A DNA stretch of 34,654 nt from an uncultured Craurococcus sp. (lineage in GTDB: Bacteria; Pseudomonadota; Alphaproteobacteria; Acetobacterales; Acetobacteraceae): positions 1-34,654 of the forward strand of contig CADCTD010000175.1 of NCBI GenBank assembly GCA_902805545.1. The letters are read 5' to 3'. Shown here piece after piece: positions 34,384 to 34,654 of this stretch. The notes under the pieces were generated by a model. That model saw nothing but the letters and a program-made list of their open reading frames with translations, was not told the DNA's origin and made no database searches. A program made the position numbers and the translations under genes. Position 1 is the stretch's first letter. The number at the start of each line of letters is the position of its first letter.

Positions 34384-34654
34384 ATGGCGACGGATATCCT
34401 GGTACCCACCCTCGGCGAGAGCGTGAGCACCGCCACCGTGGCGCGCTGGCTGAAGAAGGCCGGCGAGAAGGTCGCGGTGGATGAGCCGCTGGTGGAGCTG
34501 GAAACCGACAAGGTCACAGTGGAGGTGAATGCCCCTGCCGCCGGCGTCATCGAGTCGATCGCCGCCGATGAGGGCGCCGAGGTCGAGCCCGGCGCTGTGC
34601 TTGGCGTGATCGGCGCGGCCGGTGCCGGCGCGGCGGCGAAGCCCGCGGCCCCGG
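34384..34654 (+). CDS. sucB: Dihydrolipoyl succinyltransferase E2, N-terminal part (cut by window edge)
   Basis: Ninety codons are present before the right edge. The lipoyl domain [20 protein letters not shown]…[13 protein letters not shown] carries the lipoylated Lys43 in ETDKV. An Ala/Gly/Pro-rich linker starts near residue 78. The subunit-binding and catalytic domains are beyond the window. It is the E2 core of the 2-oxoglutarate dehydrogenase complex and follows sucA by 31 bases, so it should be cotranscribed. Confidence 0.96.
   Translation, partial: MATDILVPTLGESVSTATVARWLKKAGEKVAVDEPLVELETDKVTVEVNAPAAGVIESIAADEGAEVEPGAVLGVIGAAGAGAAAKPAAP

Noticed and set aside
31371-34550. A 1059-codon minus-strand open frame opposite sucA
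   Set aside because: Antisense shadow of sucA created by GC-rich codons; no recognisable protein features.

Overview
The window is very GC-rich DNA from an alphaproteobacterium. The closest impression is an Acetobacteraceae (Roseomonas-like) genome. The evidence is the aerobic (late cobalt insertion) cobalamin gene set, the zapE–mdh–sucC–sucD–sucA–sucB order typical of Alphaproteobacteria, and dense gene packing with many ATGA/GTGA overlaps. No rRNA, tRNA, insertion sequence, phage gene or CRISPR array was recognised. The taxonomic placement is inference.

Region 1 (1–11.5 kb) is a cobalamin (B12) locus arranged as two divergent pairs of transcription units. A cobalamin riboswitch (about 5045–5227, minus strand) precedes a minus-strand operon: DUF1636 protein, cobW, cobN and cobG, the last cut by the left edge. 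Divergently on the plus strand lie cobU/cobP, cobO and cobQ. Converging on cobQ is a minus-strand pair, cobD followed by a cysteine-synthase-like PLP enzyme. cobC reads away from cobD, and their start codons share a CATG. cobC is followed by a HupE/UreJ-type transporter that probably imports cobalt or nickel. Together these cover the precorrin-3B step (CobG), cobalt insertion (CobN, with CobW), corrin adenosylation (CobO), amidation (CobQ), aminopropanol attachment (CobC, CobD) and nucleotide loop activation (CobU/CobP).

Region 2 (11.6–19.7 kb) starts with a YbfB/YjiJ-type MFS transporter. A tightly coupled seven-gene cassette follows: a branched-chain-amino-acid-type ABC importer (periplasmic binding protein, fused LivH–LivM permease, two ATPases), a luciferase-like flavin monooxygenase and two CMD/AhpD-like proteins. 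Every junction is a 1–4 base stop/start overlap. This looks like an uptake-and-oxidation module for an unidentified small molecule, and it is the most system-like unexplained unit in the window.

Region 3 (19.7–25.3 kb) has a TetR regulator divergent from a PaoABC-like molybdenum aldehyde oxidoreductase operon, with a palindrome between them. Converging on it are a TauE/SafE permease and a tiny secreted His/Pro/Tyr-rich protein.

Region 4 (25.4–34.65 kb) holds a UDP-glucuronate 4-epimerase-like gene (minus strand), then zapE, a small secreted four-cysteine protein, mdh, sucC, sucD, sucA and the start of sucB. The last is cut by the right edge. This is the alphaproteobacterial TCA-cycle cluster. 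Sites and hairpins described here were found by eye; none was folded or searched computationally.
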